A stretch of DNA of 64,000 bases from Orobanche coerulescens (taxonomy: Eukaryota; Streptophyta; Magnoliopsida; Lamiales; Orobanchaceae), in NCBI GenBank assembly GCA_033398695.1, contig CM065802.1, positions 83,252,096-83,316,095 of the forward strand, read 5' to 3'. Position 1 is the first letter of the stretch, and the number at the start of each line of letters is the position of its first letter. Shown here piece after piece: positions 44,586-55,090 of this stretch. The notes beneath the pieces were generated by a model. It ran no database searches. It saw only the letters and a program-made list of their open reading frames with translations, and was not told the DNA's origin. The translations under genes and the position numbers were made by a program.

Positions 44586-45593
44586 AAATGAAAATATGAT
44601 GAGAATGAGAAAGACAATTTAAAAGCAAGCAAACCGCATACAAATCACAGTAAGTAGTTGATATACGGCTGACAAAAATGAAATTTAACAGAAAAGTACA
44701 ATGATACCAGACTTCGACACGCCTTGGAAATGAGGGAGGAGAAGTCGCGGAAGCTGGCAACCAGATGACTCCTGAACAACACCCTGCAAAACACCGAAAC
44801 GGTCACGGCACGGGAAGAGGCTGGCGGCGCCTGGGAGCAGCACGAGAAGATTTCGGGCAGCTTGAAAATCCGGCTGGGAAACCTGCAACACAGACAGCTA
44901 AAATACAATACTACTGTTAAATTGACGGGTAGGGATGAATGTAGCGGTGTAATGTTATTCTTCCGGCGATACGCCGGCCAGAGAAGACCAGCAACCCGGA
45001 GCGGCGCAAGCGCCGGTTAAGGCAAAGCTTTGAGGTTAGTTAAAAATCAATTCTGTAGGCCACTCAATTGATACGGACCGGACAATTTCTCCCCACCGCA
45101 AAAGGGCTCTCAGCCGCGTCCAGCCCGTGAAAAATCGAATACCAAAAAAGAAAACTAGCCACTAGCGGCTAGACACAATCCCGGGTCTCAAATAGCCAGG
45201 AAATTTCTTGCTATTGACCCAAAACTGGAATCCTTGCCAGAGTCCCACGCCTCAATATTTAACTGCCGGAAATTAGGGCCAAAATTCAGAATCGGACAAT
45301 GGAAATCTCGGTTGTCGGAGTCGCAGTTGCTTCACCGGAAACCACCAAGGGCTGCAATGCCGCTAGGACTTTTGAGTCTGAGACTCCAAAAAAAAGGAGC
45401 TTACTATCAGATCTGGACAGTATAGAGTATTCGCGAAGTGCGTTTCAATCCAGAGAGTAGAGAGAGAATCCTGGCGAATAATTTGCAGAGATGAAAAACT
45501 GGAGAAAATGTTAATGGCAAAGTAGTGATACTGTAGACAAACGATGACTCAATCGACCCAAAAGACCGACAGCCTAGGTATCCATAAACCTAA
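44586..45593 (-). other. LINE 5' UTR and C leader, boundary unresolved
   Basis: No recognised gene. The LINE-proximal part has GC-rich and pyrimidine-rich sequence typical of a 5' UTR. The part next to 45594 must be C's leader. I could not find a clear target-site duplication for the LINE, so the boundary (somewhere in 45400-45560) is open. Confidence 0.4.
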
Positions 45594-45605
45594 GCTCTGA
45601 TACCA
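45594..45605 (-). other. Primer binding site of C
   Basis: Minus strand TGGTATCAGAGC, the canonical initiator-Met-tRNA PBS, 5 bp from the LTR end. Confidence 0.75.
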
Positions 45606-45610
45606 TATTC

Positions 45611-45929
45611 TGTAAAACCCCTAAGTTATTCAGGGTATATTACAGCGCTGTGAGCCCCACTGTGAGACCCACATGGCTATTCTTGCGCGGAACTATAAAA
45701 TTTGACCGAGAAGGTCCAAGTACAATGTAATGGAAAACAATAAAAATGGTATTCAAAACCATATCCAATACATCCGAATACAATACATCACAAATCAATA
45801 CCGCGGCAACACGGGCCGGAACATGAAGGACACTGAAAACCGTACACGAGTACTCAAAAAACATTCCAGTACCACAACACTGAATGGAGGAAACACAAAA
45901 TATAACTGGAGACAAGACACAGTATCACA
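45611..45929 (-). repeat. 5' LTR of C, only about 319 bp
   Basis: In element orientation it ends GGGGTTTTACA next to the PBS and starts near TGTGATACTGTG, where the antisense gene of T begins. This is far shorter than the roughly 2-kb LTRs of related F and G. It is probably truncated at its 5' side rather than a genuine short LTR. Confidence 0.6.
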
Positions 45930-46808
45930 CTTGCCCATCATCTTCATGCCGACCCGATACATGTCTATCCGCTCTTCTGGGTGAATGAGGTTGTCCGGTG
46001 ACGGATACCAGCTCAAGTCGACTCCGAGATCATAGAGGTCGAGGATCGACACAAAGAAGGCCGGTTGCAGAGGGTGGTCAAGCACGTAGGCTTTGAAGTT
46101 ATCGACCAAAGGGCCGACGTCGAGCCCTCCCTTCTTGGCAGTGCGGATTGCGTCAGCATAAGCCATATAATAGGCAAACTCACTGACGTATTCCACATTG
46201 AGGAAGGGATCACCCTCGGTCGCCTTCAGCTTCTCCCTCAGCCCCGCGATCGTTTGGTCCGCTCCTTGGAGCTCGGCAACCTTAGCGGCTACCTCTCCCT
46301 TCGACGACGCCAACTCACCGGCCAATCGGTAGACAACCACCTTCAGCTCATGTACCTGCTTCTGCGTGGCCACGTGCGACCTGCGGGCGTCCGTCATCTG
46401 ATCCCGCATCCGGTCGTTCGCCGCCCGGGCCCAATCGAGATCTTGGCTCGCCTGCTTGGCCGCCTCCACGGAGCTCTTCTCCATGTCCACGAGCCGATTT
46501 ACAAGCTCAGCATTTTGTTTTTGAGCAGCCTCTAGGTCCACCTGAAGACGAGCGGTGGAGGGCCGCCCCTCATAGTCCTTCACGGCCTGAGCAGCCATCG
46601 TCGCCGTCTGAAGGGCTCGGGCGAGGGTCGCCTGCATCGCGTCAGCGGATCGCCGGCGCACGATCACATCCAGATCGGTCGTCTAGGCCTTCGACAGGGT
46701 GGCGACAGCCCAAGCAACATAATGAGGGACATCGCAAGCCTCGCGAGGAGATCTGCTCGCGAGGAAGTCCAACACCATCGGCGAGAAGTTCGGGTCGGAG
46801 CGACGGAC

Positions 46809-46881
46809 CCTGCACCAAGAACAAAAGAGTTAGTATGTTTCCTACACAAGTGACATAACTCAGCACAGCAACCAAGCTTAC
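46809..46881 (-). other. Intron 3 of the antisense gene
   Basis: Donor GTAAGC (complement ending 46881) and acceptor TTGGTGCAG (complement 46810-46818). Exon 3 ends in phase 2 and exon 4 supplies the missing base, keeping the frame open. Intron edges given to within one base. Confidence 0.7.
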
Positions 46882-47349
46882 CTTTCGACCTTCTCTAGGT
46901 CTCGTCCGAAGAACGGCCTGCCACGCAGGGTCTCGGCATCGGCGGTCGCCATGGCCTGTAGGAAAGCCGATGAGGGCGTGGACCCCTCCGCCATTGGAAT
47001 CGTAGAAAGTGGAGGTGCGGCAATCGTCGGCACCACGGTAGGCGCATCAGCAGTAGCAGAGGCCGAGGGCTCCTCCGCCCTCCGCCTCTTGCGATTGAGC
47101 CGGAGTCCTCCTTCCTCCTGAGGCTCTTGTTTGCCGGCGATCGGCTCCATGACAGGCCTTGCCTCCGGGATAGGTCGGATCGGCACCGCAGGAGACTCAT
47201 GATCCCGGGGTTCGACATAGCAACCTCTGCCAGGGGCTCTAGGAAGCGAGGGAAGCGAATTTCTGCAAAGAAAGCGACCGACAAAAAGTTAGCAACCTTC
47301 TTCAATCAAAGTCGATCGTCAAGCAAAAGAAGATCGTGAATATTTCTAC

Positions 47350-47514
47350 CTGGGACCCTTAAGTGGCGGGAAAAATGAAACAACCGAGCGGCCAACCAGT
47401 GAGCTTCGTTGTCAATCCGGCGAGCATCGATATGACTATTTGGAAGACTATGTATTCGCTCCCAGACGATCGCAAAATCAAAAGTTAGATCGCCTGCTGC
47501 CGGAATAAGGGTAC
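47350..47514 (-). CDS. Exon 2 of the antisense gene
   Basis: 165 bp, open in the phase set by exon 1 (LTFDFAIVWERIHSLPN ... LAARLFHFSRHLRVP). Acceptor TTTTTGCAG on the right, donor GTAGAAAT on the left. Confidence 0.65.
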
Positions 47515-47583
47515 CTGCAAAAAGAAAGCCAAATTAGATCAGTTTAGGATATATCCGAATGAATGGAGAGTCAAAACCCTTAC

Positions 47584-47930
47584 TTGGATTCCTCTCCCAG
47601 AAGCCGGTGGGAATATCAAACTCATCAGTGGGATTGTCACTCGCGGCCAATTTCCACGCACCACCGACCCAAAACCACTTCATCAGGTCACCCCAGACCT
47701 TGTTCGGCACCCCAAAAATCACCCGGCCAGAGCGACCTTGAATGTGGTAGCCGCCAACGGAACCCTTCTGAGCCGTCAACTTAAATAGATAGTTCATCTC
47801 CAGCGCTGAAGGAAGACGGAACATCCGGTGACTGCCAAATAGAGTAAAGGTGCAGACGATCTGCAACCAGGTGTTCGGCATCAGTTGGAGCGGTGCCACG
47901 TTCCAAGTGGTCAACAAGTAGGACACGACG
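47584..47930 (-). CDS. Exon 1 of the antisense gene, part 3' of S2
   Basis: Continues in frame after removal of S2 and one target-site copy. It encodes TWNVAPLQLMPNTWLQIVC and the aromatic GDLMKWFWVGGAWKL region, ending at donor GTAAGG before 47584. Confidence 0.7.
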
Positions 47931-48129
47931 TGTAATACCCGGTTGTAATTCAGTCATTATCATTCTGTATTTATCATTCAGTAATTGTCACTCAGTAAAT
48001 TTCACTCATTAATGATCATTCATCGTTCATATTCATTCATAATATTCACCGTTCAGAGTAATTTGTATCGTCATTCATCATCAATCTAGTTGGAGTATTG
48101 TGCCGTGTTTATCATCGTTGTCATCTTCA

Positions 48130-48700
48130 TAGTGGGATGTGCGTGAGGAGTAGCGCACGCTACGAACTCTCTTTAGCGCGCGCTAATTGAGTTCGAGTAG
48201 CGCACGCTACCTCTCAACATTGGTGCACGCTAATGTATTCCAAGCGGGCAGTCCAAAAGGTACTTGACTGCAGTTGGGTTGTATGTAGCGCACGCTACGA
48301 ATGGTAAGTAGCGCGCGCTAGTAAGTCGGAGTAGCGCACACTATGCAGTCGGCATAGCGCGCGCTAAGGACGGATCAGGCAGAGTCCAGTGGCTACTGGA
48401 CTGCATTTGATTAATTCCTAGCGTACGCTACAAGTAGTCACTAGCGTACGCTAATCGGGGTCAGTAGCACACGCCGAATATTGTGTGTAGCGCGCGCTAC
48501 CGCGAACAGATCAGAGAACAGGAGGTTCTGGACTTCAGTACTGGCATCAGATAAATTGTTAGCGCACGCTAACGTTTTGAGTTAGTGCATGCTAAATCTA
48601 TGGCAGTAGCGCACGCTACCGATAAGGACAAAGGGTACTGGACTACCCGCTATACCCGTTAGCGCACGCTAGGAACAGGATCTAGCGCGCGCTAAACTGG
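48130..48700 (+). repeat. TAGCGCACGCTA palindrome array in U3 of S2
   Basis: About 17 copies of the 12-mer TAGCGCACGCTA, TAGCGCGCGCTA or TAGCGTACGCTA, the latter two perfect palindromes, at irregular spacing. Four or more copies are TAGCGCGCGCTA. The array ends just before TATAAATT (48707-48714). It is the longest array of this type in the window. Confidence 0.9.
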
Positions 48701-48706
48701 GATTGT

Positions 48707-48714
48707 TATAAATT
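48707..48714 (+). promoter_or_regulatory. TATA box of S2
   Basis: TATAAATT immediately after the palindrome array. The position is conserved with E and G. Confidence 0.65.
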
Positions 48715-49754
48715 GGACAGTGTAGTCCAGATTCGTCATTTGTCACTTCTTTTCATTCCTTCTTCGTTTTTGGGCGATTTGGAGCTTCTTGAGGAGTATT
48801 TTTCGAGGTGAAATCATCTATCAACATTTCCAAGCATATAATCCAGAGTAATCATCATTTCCTCATCCCATCACATCAAATCAAGGTAATAATCTCTTGG
48901 ATCTAGAATTTGGGATTTTTGGGTTTTCCTTCCGATTTCTTCATGTAAGCTTGGATTGTTGTTGGAATATATTAGATATGGGTTATCTACCTTGGATAAA
49001 TGTATTTCTACAGATTTAATAACATATATTTCGGATTTCATGTATTGTTGGGGTTTGATTCAAGAATACCTTGGAGTTGACTTTGATATTTGGGGGTTTT
49101 TGATTAGATGTTGTCGTTAACTCGTTTTGTGGATTCCTATGGGATTATTGATATCATTGGAGGTGTTTTGTTGGTTTGAAATACTCATTTTGGAGTTGGT
49201 TTCGACATATTCGGATTGGATATTATCAAAGGATGTATGTTTGCTAAGTGTTTGTTTGAATGCCTCAATGAGTTTGGATATTGTTGTATCGACCTTTGAG
49301 TTAATCGTAATTCATACTTGATACGTATATTGAGCGGATTATTGGTCATTGTGTCATTCAAGGTTGTTCGAACGACCGACATCTCGTGTTAGGACATTGT
49401 TCGAGGAAGGACATTTCAACACCGGTATTGTGATTCTTACTCGGTTAAAAGGATATTCAATTCCTTATGTTGTTGTTCATTCATACATGTAATTCACTCA
49501 TAATATATCTTTCATGTCGAGACTTTTAATTATCAACTCATCATGTAACTCACGAGGAACGATGGTTCCAAAATCATTTCATTGAAGCTATCACTCGTTG
49601 TATCATTATTTCATCTCGGTGAGTCGTTCTTGATCCTTATCGGATTCTATTCATTACTCCTCACCTTGGTCATTTTGTTCTGGTGATCTTCCGGAATTAT
49701 ATTGCATGGCCAGTTGGCGCATGTATGGAATTTTAGTCGGGCACACTATGGTCA

Positions 49755-49885
49755 TGTGTATATGCGGGACTCCGGACACATTGGACTGTGTGCATGGTAA
49801 TGTGTATACGCGGGGCTCTGGACACATTTAATCGTGAGACTAATTAGGCCAATAGCGGGTGTATATGCGGGACTCCGGACACTCG
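49755..49885 (+). repeat. Short imperfect repeat in R/U5 of S2
   Basis: Three copies of GTATATGCGGGACTCCGGACA (middle copy diverged), about 45-60 bp apart. A single copy-like sequence sits at the same place in E. Confidence 0.7.
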
Positions 49886-50396
49886 GCTAATTGTGCTATT
49901 ACTCAGTTCATTCGGGCGTACATTGATGCTCATCATTCAACTTAATTCATTCATTCATTCATGTGATTGTCGTATATTGTCCAACTCTTGAGGATTGTTG
50001 TTCTGTGTAACTGACCCCGTTGGGGGATGTTGTTTTCAGGTCATGGCAAGGCTAAGGCACGGGAAGAGAACGTTGATGGTGAGGTGTCCCAGTGATATTA
50101 GTAGGGGGACCCAGTCCTTTCAGTCTTCATGTTTTCTTCATTTGTATTCCGCTGCAGACTTCCATTTAAACACTCATTTTAATTGGTGTTGTATATTTTA
50201 TCTTCACATAAAATATACATGTATTCTTTTTTATCCGGGGTGTGGTGTATTTGAAACTCCTCATCGGAGTAATTATTGATATACTGTGGATCGGTACTAC
50301 AATTATATCACTTAATTCATAAATTTTCATTCGCCTAGTGTGTCCCAGTCGGGAGTCCACAACACTGTAATATTCGCCTAGTTTGGGGGTGTTACA

Positions 50397-50976
50397 CGGC
50401 GAACGGCAATAGGAACCGCAGTCCGGCCCCCATGATCGACTCATTAACGGCGACCATACCCTCAGGAGGTTGGTCGGCATGTTCATTCTCGGCGGGCACA
50501 TAAAGGGAAACTTCAGAGGGAACATGGAACTCCGCCCTCCAATGAACCAAATCTTTCCTGGTCGCCGTGCTTTTAATCTGGCCAAGGGACCACGGGGAGG
50601 GGCACGCGGCCCGGAACAGCGATCGCCTTTTAGGCTCATGGGGATGGGCGACCGAGTACTCGTGGAAATTAAACTTGAGATTTTGGCCGGCCAGTTTCTC
50701 CATAAGGTCGGCAAACTCTGAAAAGGCTTTGCCGAACGCACTATTTTGCTCCCAGTACGCTTTCACTGCCGCCTCTTCTTCGGCTAGCGAGCGCTTTCGC
50801 TCTGCCTCCGCCAACCTAGCCGCATCAACTTCGTTGAAAAGTTCCTCAACCTCCGCGGGTTCAATCCCGGCACGAATGGCCTCGACGGCCATCTCCACAT
50901 GGAATTCCGCGGAGGTTGAAGCCCCAGCGGTGGAGGTGCTACCCGTCTCAAACACCTTTGATACTCCTCCGGACAT
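50397..50976 (-). CDS. Exon 1 of the antisense gene, N-terminal part
   Basis: Opens at ATG (complement 50974-50976) with MSGGVSKVFETG, then an acidic helical region (AEVEELFNEVDAARLAEAER) and the conserved AGLRFLLPFA motif just before S2. A TATA box lies about 160 bp upstream, which supports this start. Confidence 0.75.
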
Positions 50977-51196
50977 CTTCAGAAAAACGAAAGGGAAAAA
51001 GAACGAAGTTTTTTGTTTCTTACCTAAAGAGTCTAGTCAAACGACGCTCTGCAACTCAAATCTTCAGAAGAATCAGGCGTTACTTTTCTTCTCAGGCGAA
51101 ATGCAAATAAGTTGTAACCCAGAAACCCTACCCCCTTTTATAGGCGAGAGCGGGGGCTTCTGGGCAATTAAACAAAGTTTCAAGGGACGAAGCACA
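50977..51196 (-). other. Upstream region of the antisense gene
   Basis: Contains the gene's TATA box (complement 51134-51142) and a 5' leader. It is cut on the right by F, with GCACA as the duplicated target. Confidence 0.5.
51134..51142 (-). promoter_or_regulatory. TATA box of the antisense gene
   Basis: Minus strand TATAAAAGG, about 158 bp upstream of the ATG. A CT-rich and Lys-codon-rich leader lies between. This suggests the antisense gene has its own promoter independent of the LTR. Activity is inferred. Confidence 0.55.
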
Positions 51197-51499
51197 TGTA
51201 ATATCCGGTATTTTTCTTTCCCTTGTATTTTCATTTTTGGTATATTTCTCGGTCATAGTGACCCCCGTGTATCTTTCAGTATGTCCTTCCTGTCAACTGT
51301 TGAACTATAATCTCGTTATTGTTTATTGTTTCAACTTTCCTCATATGAGTTCGACTTTGTTAGATCACCATTAATTTTTGGTAACTCTAAAAATTCTAAA
51401 TCTTTGCAATATTATAGAGCATCGAGTTAGCTTTCCAATGGTTCAAACGGTGAGTCAATCGGAGTCCGGACGAGAGAGTTATGGTCGTTTCGATTTTGG

Positions 51500-51815
51500 C
51501 GATCATCGCGACCGAACTCGGCCGTGTCGTCCGACACGGCCCGTGCACTCGTCCGGAAATGCCGAAAGTTTCGTCTCAGACCCGACCGTGTCGCCCAACA
51601 CGGCCCGTGTCGAACTCTTCCGGATAAGCGACCGATCGCTGACACGCCCGACCGTGTTCCGTGACACGGCCGAGTCATGCCGAAGTCGCTTCGGACGGGT
51701 CATCACGTCGGAAGGCCCTCCGCGCGCGACCGTGTCAAGCAGACACGGTCGAGTCCCCTGTCGGCCAGGCGTAACACGACCGTGCCGATCGGCACGGCCG
51801 TGTCCGGCAGCATCA
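51500..51815 (+). repeat. GC-rich dyad array in U3 of F 5' LTR
   Basis: CCGTGTCG/CGACACGG-type dyads like those of G, including CCGTGCCGATCGGCACGG, an 18-bp palindrome (51780-51797). It ends right before the TATA box. Confidence 0.8.
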
Positions 51816-51820
51816 ACCCC

Positions 51821-51830
51821 TATAAAAGGC
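51821..51830 (+). promoter_or_regulatory. TATA box, F 5' LTR
   Basis: TATAAAAGGC immediately after the dyad array. The same box lies at 58244 in the 3' LTR. Confidence 0.65.
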
Positions 51831-52452
51831 CCTGCAGACGTTTTTCTTGCCATTTTTCACCTTCTTCTTCTCCTCTTCCGCAGCTGGGCGTGTTCTAAGC
51901 TTGAAGCCATGTTGTTTACCAACATATCCATGGAGTTCTTGAGGTTATATCATCAATAATCCGTCCGATATCATCCCTTGATCTAGCGAATCAAGGTTAG
52001 ATCTTTAGAACCCTACTTTTGGTAAAATTGGGGGTTTTCGTGTTTTTTGTCCGATTCGTTCCGTTTTGTTGATTAATTCATGATGAATATGATTAATCTT
52101 GTTGATATTCTTAGTTTCCCTACGGATTCATGGTATATTTCGTGATTTTTACGGAATCGAGAGGGTTTGGTTGTGGTCCGCCCTCGTTGTTGTTTATATA
52201 CGAATATACATGAATCATAGGCGGGTTTTCGGGTGTATTCCAATTCCGTATTCGTTTAGAAATGGTTGTGATTGTATTCTTCGAATTGTTAGGTTCGGTT
52301 TCATTGGTTCCTAGCGTTCATCGGTGACTTTCCTTTCCGTTCGTTGCGTCGTCAATAATTCAAGGCAAGTACATGTATTACATTTCGTTATGTATATTGT
52401 GATTCTCGAAATGAATGATGAATGGTGATTTTTGGGTGCGTGAGTTGTGTTC

Positions 52453-52668
52453 CTTCCACCCGGAGTGTCCGACGGGATGTCTGGGGGTCGATACTAAGGG
52501 GTACGGCCGTGGAAGTGGACTTGGGTGCGTGTGTGATTGAACTTCCACCCGGAGTGTCCGACGGGATGTCTGGGGTCAATACTAAGGGGTACGGCCGCGG
52601 AAGTGGTATCCCACCCGGAGTGTTCGACGGGATGTCTGGGGGTCGATACTAAGGGGTACGGCCACGGG
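52453..52668 (+). repeat. CCACCCGGAGTG tandem repeat in F 5' LTR
   Basis: Three units of CCACCCGGAGTGT-CGACGGGATGTC-TGGGG, each ending CTAAGGGGTACGGCC, in R/U5. The same units occur at 58874-59083 and in LTR I from 63900. Confidence 0.85.
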
Positions 52669-53226
52669 ATACCGGTTGTGATTTTGTGATATCGTGATGA
52701 CTGAAAATCGATGTGATTGCCAATGTAGTATTCCTAATATATATGTGTGGCTAATGACGTATGTTGAGTTGTTTGTCTAATACCGTATTTGTATATAATT
52801 TTATGTAATTGTTTACTTGCAATAGCTATTCGAATGCTAACCCCTTAAATGGGGGAAATGCGTCTTATGCATTTCTGTACCGGAAGGCCGAGGGGCAGCA
52901 CGGGACACGCACGCGAAGGATGGGCTGGCTTGATGATGTGGCTCGAGTCTGCATTTTTATGTTTTGTCATTGCATTGTCGAGTATTGAAGTTAGACTGTC
53001 TGTTTTGAGACTTGGTTTAAGTCCCCTGCGTGGGCAATAAATTGGTATTTAACCTCTGTTCATGTATTACGTTAAAAATGTTTTGGCCGAGGCCACGGCC
53101 TTATTTACTTTTGAGTGCATTATTCGGGACTACATTGTGGTTTATATGTCATGTGTTAGCCTGGTAGACCTCACGAGGGTTCTACGGCGTGTAATATCCC
53201 AGTTGTGAATTGGTGTGTTACATTTA

Positions 53227-53237
53227 TGGTATCAGAG
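53227..53237 (+). other. Primer binding site of F
   Basis: TGGTATCAGAG, 4 bp after the LTR; initiator-Met-tRNA class. Confidence 0.75.
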
Positions 53238-53481
53238 ATTAGGTTTTGAATACCTAGGCTGTCGGTGAATTTTGGGTCTGTCAGTTGCGTCATTTGAGTC
53301 AGTCATTGAGCCTAATATCATCATGCTACCGTCTTTTCGTGCGACCCGTGGCTGTAAGTCTCCTCGAACTCTTATATCTCTGTAATTCGTTTTCTGGCGC
53401 TGTTCGGAATCGTGACTTGTGTCACCAACTTTGTGAATTGTGAATCTTTCTGATCTTGTCCTTTTCTTATTTTCCTTCAGT

Positions 53482-54770
53482 ATGTTGAGAGGTCGTGGTA
53501 GACCGGCTAGGGGACGCGGCCAAGGCCGTGGTCGGGGTGCTGATAATGAGGAGGGCTCACTTTCTCAGTCCTCTGCGGACTCAGCCTCTCACTCAGTGCC
53601 GTCGGGTAATAATGCCGACGCCGGGGCTACTGCCGTACTTCAGCAGTTAGTAGCCCAACTTGCTCAGATAGCTCAGGGTGGACGCCAGAATCCGCCCCGA
53701 CACTGAAGAGGAAGCTAGTAAGTGGCTTCAGATGGTGTCCAAGATGCACCCTCCTCGTTTCTCCGGCTCTTCCGACTCCTCGGTTGGGAGAATTGGCTCT
53801 TCGGTTGTCCAGACCTTTGATGCCGTAGCTTGTCCCGAAGACGAAGGGTACATATTGCCCAGCACCTCTGGATAAAGAAGTCTGCGGAGTGGTGGGAGGC
53901 CGTTGCGCCCGAGAGATCGTCGGGCCACTTGGGAGGAGTTCGTGGCTGCTATGGAAGCAGAATATTGTCCACCGCCGATTAAGGAGCGCAGATGTGGAGT
54001 TTTTCACCGCTACACCTCAGATTTGCCGATTTCTCGTGCCATCATTTCTTACAATCGCGGTTGGGGTTCGTAAGAGATCAAGTGAGATCGGAGGCCGATA
54101 AAATCCGTTACTTCAATATGCGCATGAAGCCGCATATTAGGCGCAGTATGGCACCACTCATGTGTGCCACTTTGAAGGAATACTGTGATCGCGCCCTAGC
54201 GATCGAGATGGCGGTTCTAATCGAGTCGGTTTCGGAAGTTAAGAAGCGAAGACTAGGTGGATTCTCGACCGGGAAGGGTGGCCGATTTTGAGGTCTCGCT
54301 CGCTCCCATACGGGAAGAGGCCGTTCCATCGAGCCGGTGGATCTCGTGGTAACCGTTGATTCGGCCGTTGCTTCGGTGGCGGGTTTGTTTTAACCGCAAC
54401 CAATATGAGCATTTGATGAAGGATTGTCCTTTCCTCCAGTTACTTGCTACACTTGCAAAGCACTGGACATCGGGCGACTCATTGTGAGAGAGCCACCGTG
54501 GCCGCTATAGTTCCGACTACCACTACCGATCGTAGGATCATAACACTCCGGCTATTCAGTTCCGCAGGTTCGGGTCGCGGTAGAGGTCGGGGATGCCGGA
54601 TCGCCGCAGCCTCGAGCTCGGGTTCACCCACCCCGATTGTACGGATGAGGCGCACAGAGGAGGCGGACATTCCGGTGGCGTCAGTACCACTCGATCCTTA
54701 CTCATCCAGCTTTAGTGCTTTTGATTCGGTGCTACCCATTCCTTTATTGCATCGGATTGTGTGAATCGTA
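53482..54770 (+). pseudogene. gag: F gag
   Basis: Opens at ATG 53482 with MLRGRGRPARGRGQGRG and VLQQLVAQLAQIAQ. A stop/frameshift at 53704 follows. The core is recognisable in other frames (SGSSDS and WWEAVAPE-like, then SEADKIRYFNMRMKPHIRR and CDRALAIEMA). A damaged Cys-rich region lies at 54370-54480. At least four frame changes. Confidence 0.75.
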
Positions 54771-55090
54771 TTGGCTTTAATCGCTTGTTTGAATGTGAAC
54801 CGCTTGTGGTGGGTACGCCAGCGGGATCGCATGGTTAGGGACCGGGAAGTTAGGGATTGCCCGTGAGGATCGGGAGCCGAGACCGCCCTCGAACCTCATT
54901 GTTATCGACCTCAAGGGTGAGGATTTAATCCTCGGGGACGATTGGTTAGAGCGTCACGGTGCTATCATGAACTATCGGACTCGTACTATCTCGATCGTGG
55001 CCGAGGATGGCACCGAGCATACTCGTCTACCGTAAGCCGTAGATCGAAGCGTGATTAACGCCTTGAAGGCGATGAAACTTCGAACCGTGG
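54690..55090 (+). pseudogene. pol: F protease
   Basis: Sequence near 54715-54770 corresponds to the aspartic protease active site, but the frame breaks within it. DLKGEDLILGDDWLERHGA at about 54910-54960 is the family's C-terminal motif. Several stops follow. Confidence 0.65.

Larger units (their letters stand above)
29671..45500 (-). mobile_element. RTE-clade non-LTR retrotransposon (LINE), minus strand, split by B and S1
   Basis: The minus strand carries an AP endonuclease, RT and a C-terminal WFGHV domain in one ORF2, followed by a short 3' UTR and a GTTTGGTTTGG-like tail (complement at 29671-29690). This order, the WFGHVRKR motif and the GGTCTGCGTACATCTTACC 3' block are known from plant RTE elements. 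B (32184) and S1 (40931) interrupt ORF2, and removing each with one TSD copy restores the frame. The 5' end is not sharply defined (45400-45560). Three in-frame stops (one in RT, two downstream) and one frameshift suggest a fairly young copy. Confidence 0.85.
25540..45929 (-). mobile_element. Chromovirus C (Tekay-like), minus strand, split by an RTE LINE
   Basis: On the minus strand, from right to left: a short 5' LTR (45611-45929), PBS, leader, [LINE], gag, protease, RT, RNase H and integrase up to 25540, where E interrupts it. The sequence is close to F in gag and pol. The 3' half (chromodomain, 3' LTR) should lie left of the window beyond E. RT is open over 317 codons and is the best-preserved RT here. 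Confidence 0.8.
47931..50396 (+). mobile_element. S2: solo LTR of a chromovirus (E-like), TSD CGACG/CGGCG
   Basis: 2466 bp from TGTAATACCCGG to GGGTGTTACA. The flanks CGACG and CGGCG differ at one base. No internal region, so a solo LTR. Its backbone and U3 palindrome array match E's 3' LTR. It lies in exon 1 of T's antisense gene. Confidence 0.9.
45930..50976 (-). pseudogene. Antisense multi-exon gene of Tat element T (Transposase_28-like)
   Basis: Four exons on the minus strand joined by GT-AG introns: exon 1 at 50976-47584 (S2 lies inside), exon 2 at 47514-47350, exon 3 at 47262-46882, exon 4 at 46809-45930 (cut by C). Exon phases match across all three junctions. Exon 1 holds the AGLRFLLPFA/YLL...AP.QLMPN region typical of the plant 'putative gypsy type transposon' family (Pfam Transposase_28, from memory). 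Exon 3 is basic (LRLNRKRRRAEEPS) and exon 4 forms a long coiled coil (45950-46670). Lesions: an in-frame TAG at 46683-46685, an apparent frameshift near 47190-47215 and the S2 and C insertions. Function of this family is unknown; roles in regulation of the element have only been suggested. Confidence 0.7.
51197..53222 (+). repeat. 5' LTR of F
   Basis: TGTAATATCCGG to GGTGTGTTACA. The stretch from about 51320 to 51490 is nearly identical to G's LTR (7615-7785), whereas the part after the TATA box is quite different from G. It carries a dyad array (51500-51815), TATAAAAGGC (51821) and three copies of a CCACCCGGAGTG repeat (52453-52668). Confidence 0.9.

Noticed and set aside
46065..46535. 156-residue plus-strand ORF
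   Set aside because: Shadow of exon 4 of the antisense gene, which shows coiled-coil periodicity on the minus strand.
50567..51310. 247-residue plus-strand ORF
   Set aside because: Opposite strand of exon 1 of the antisense gene, running across the junction into F's LTR.
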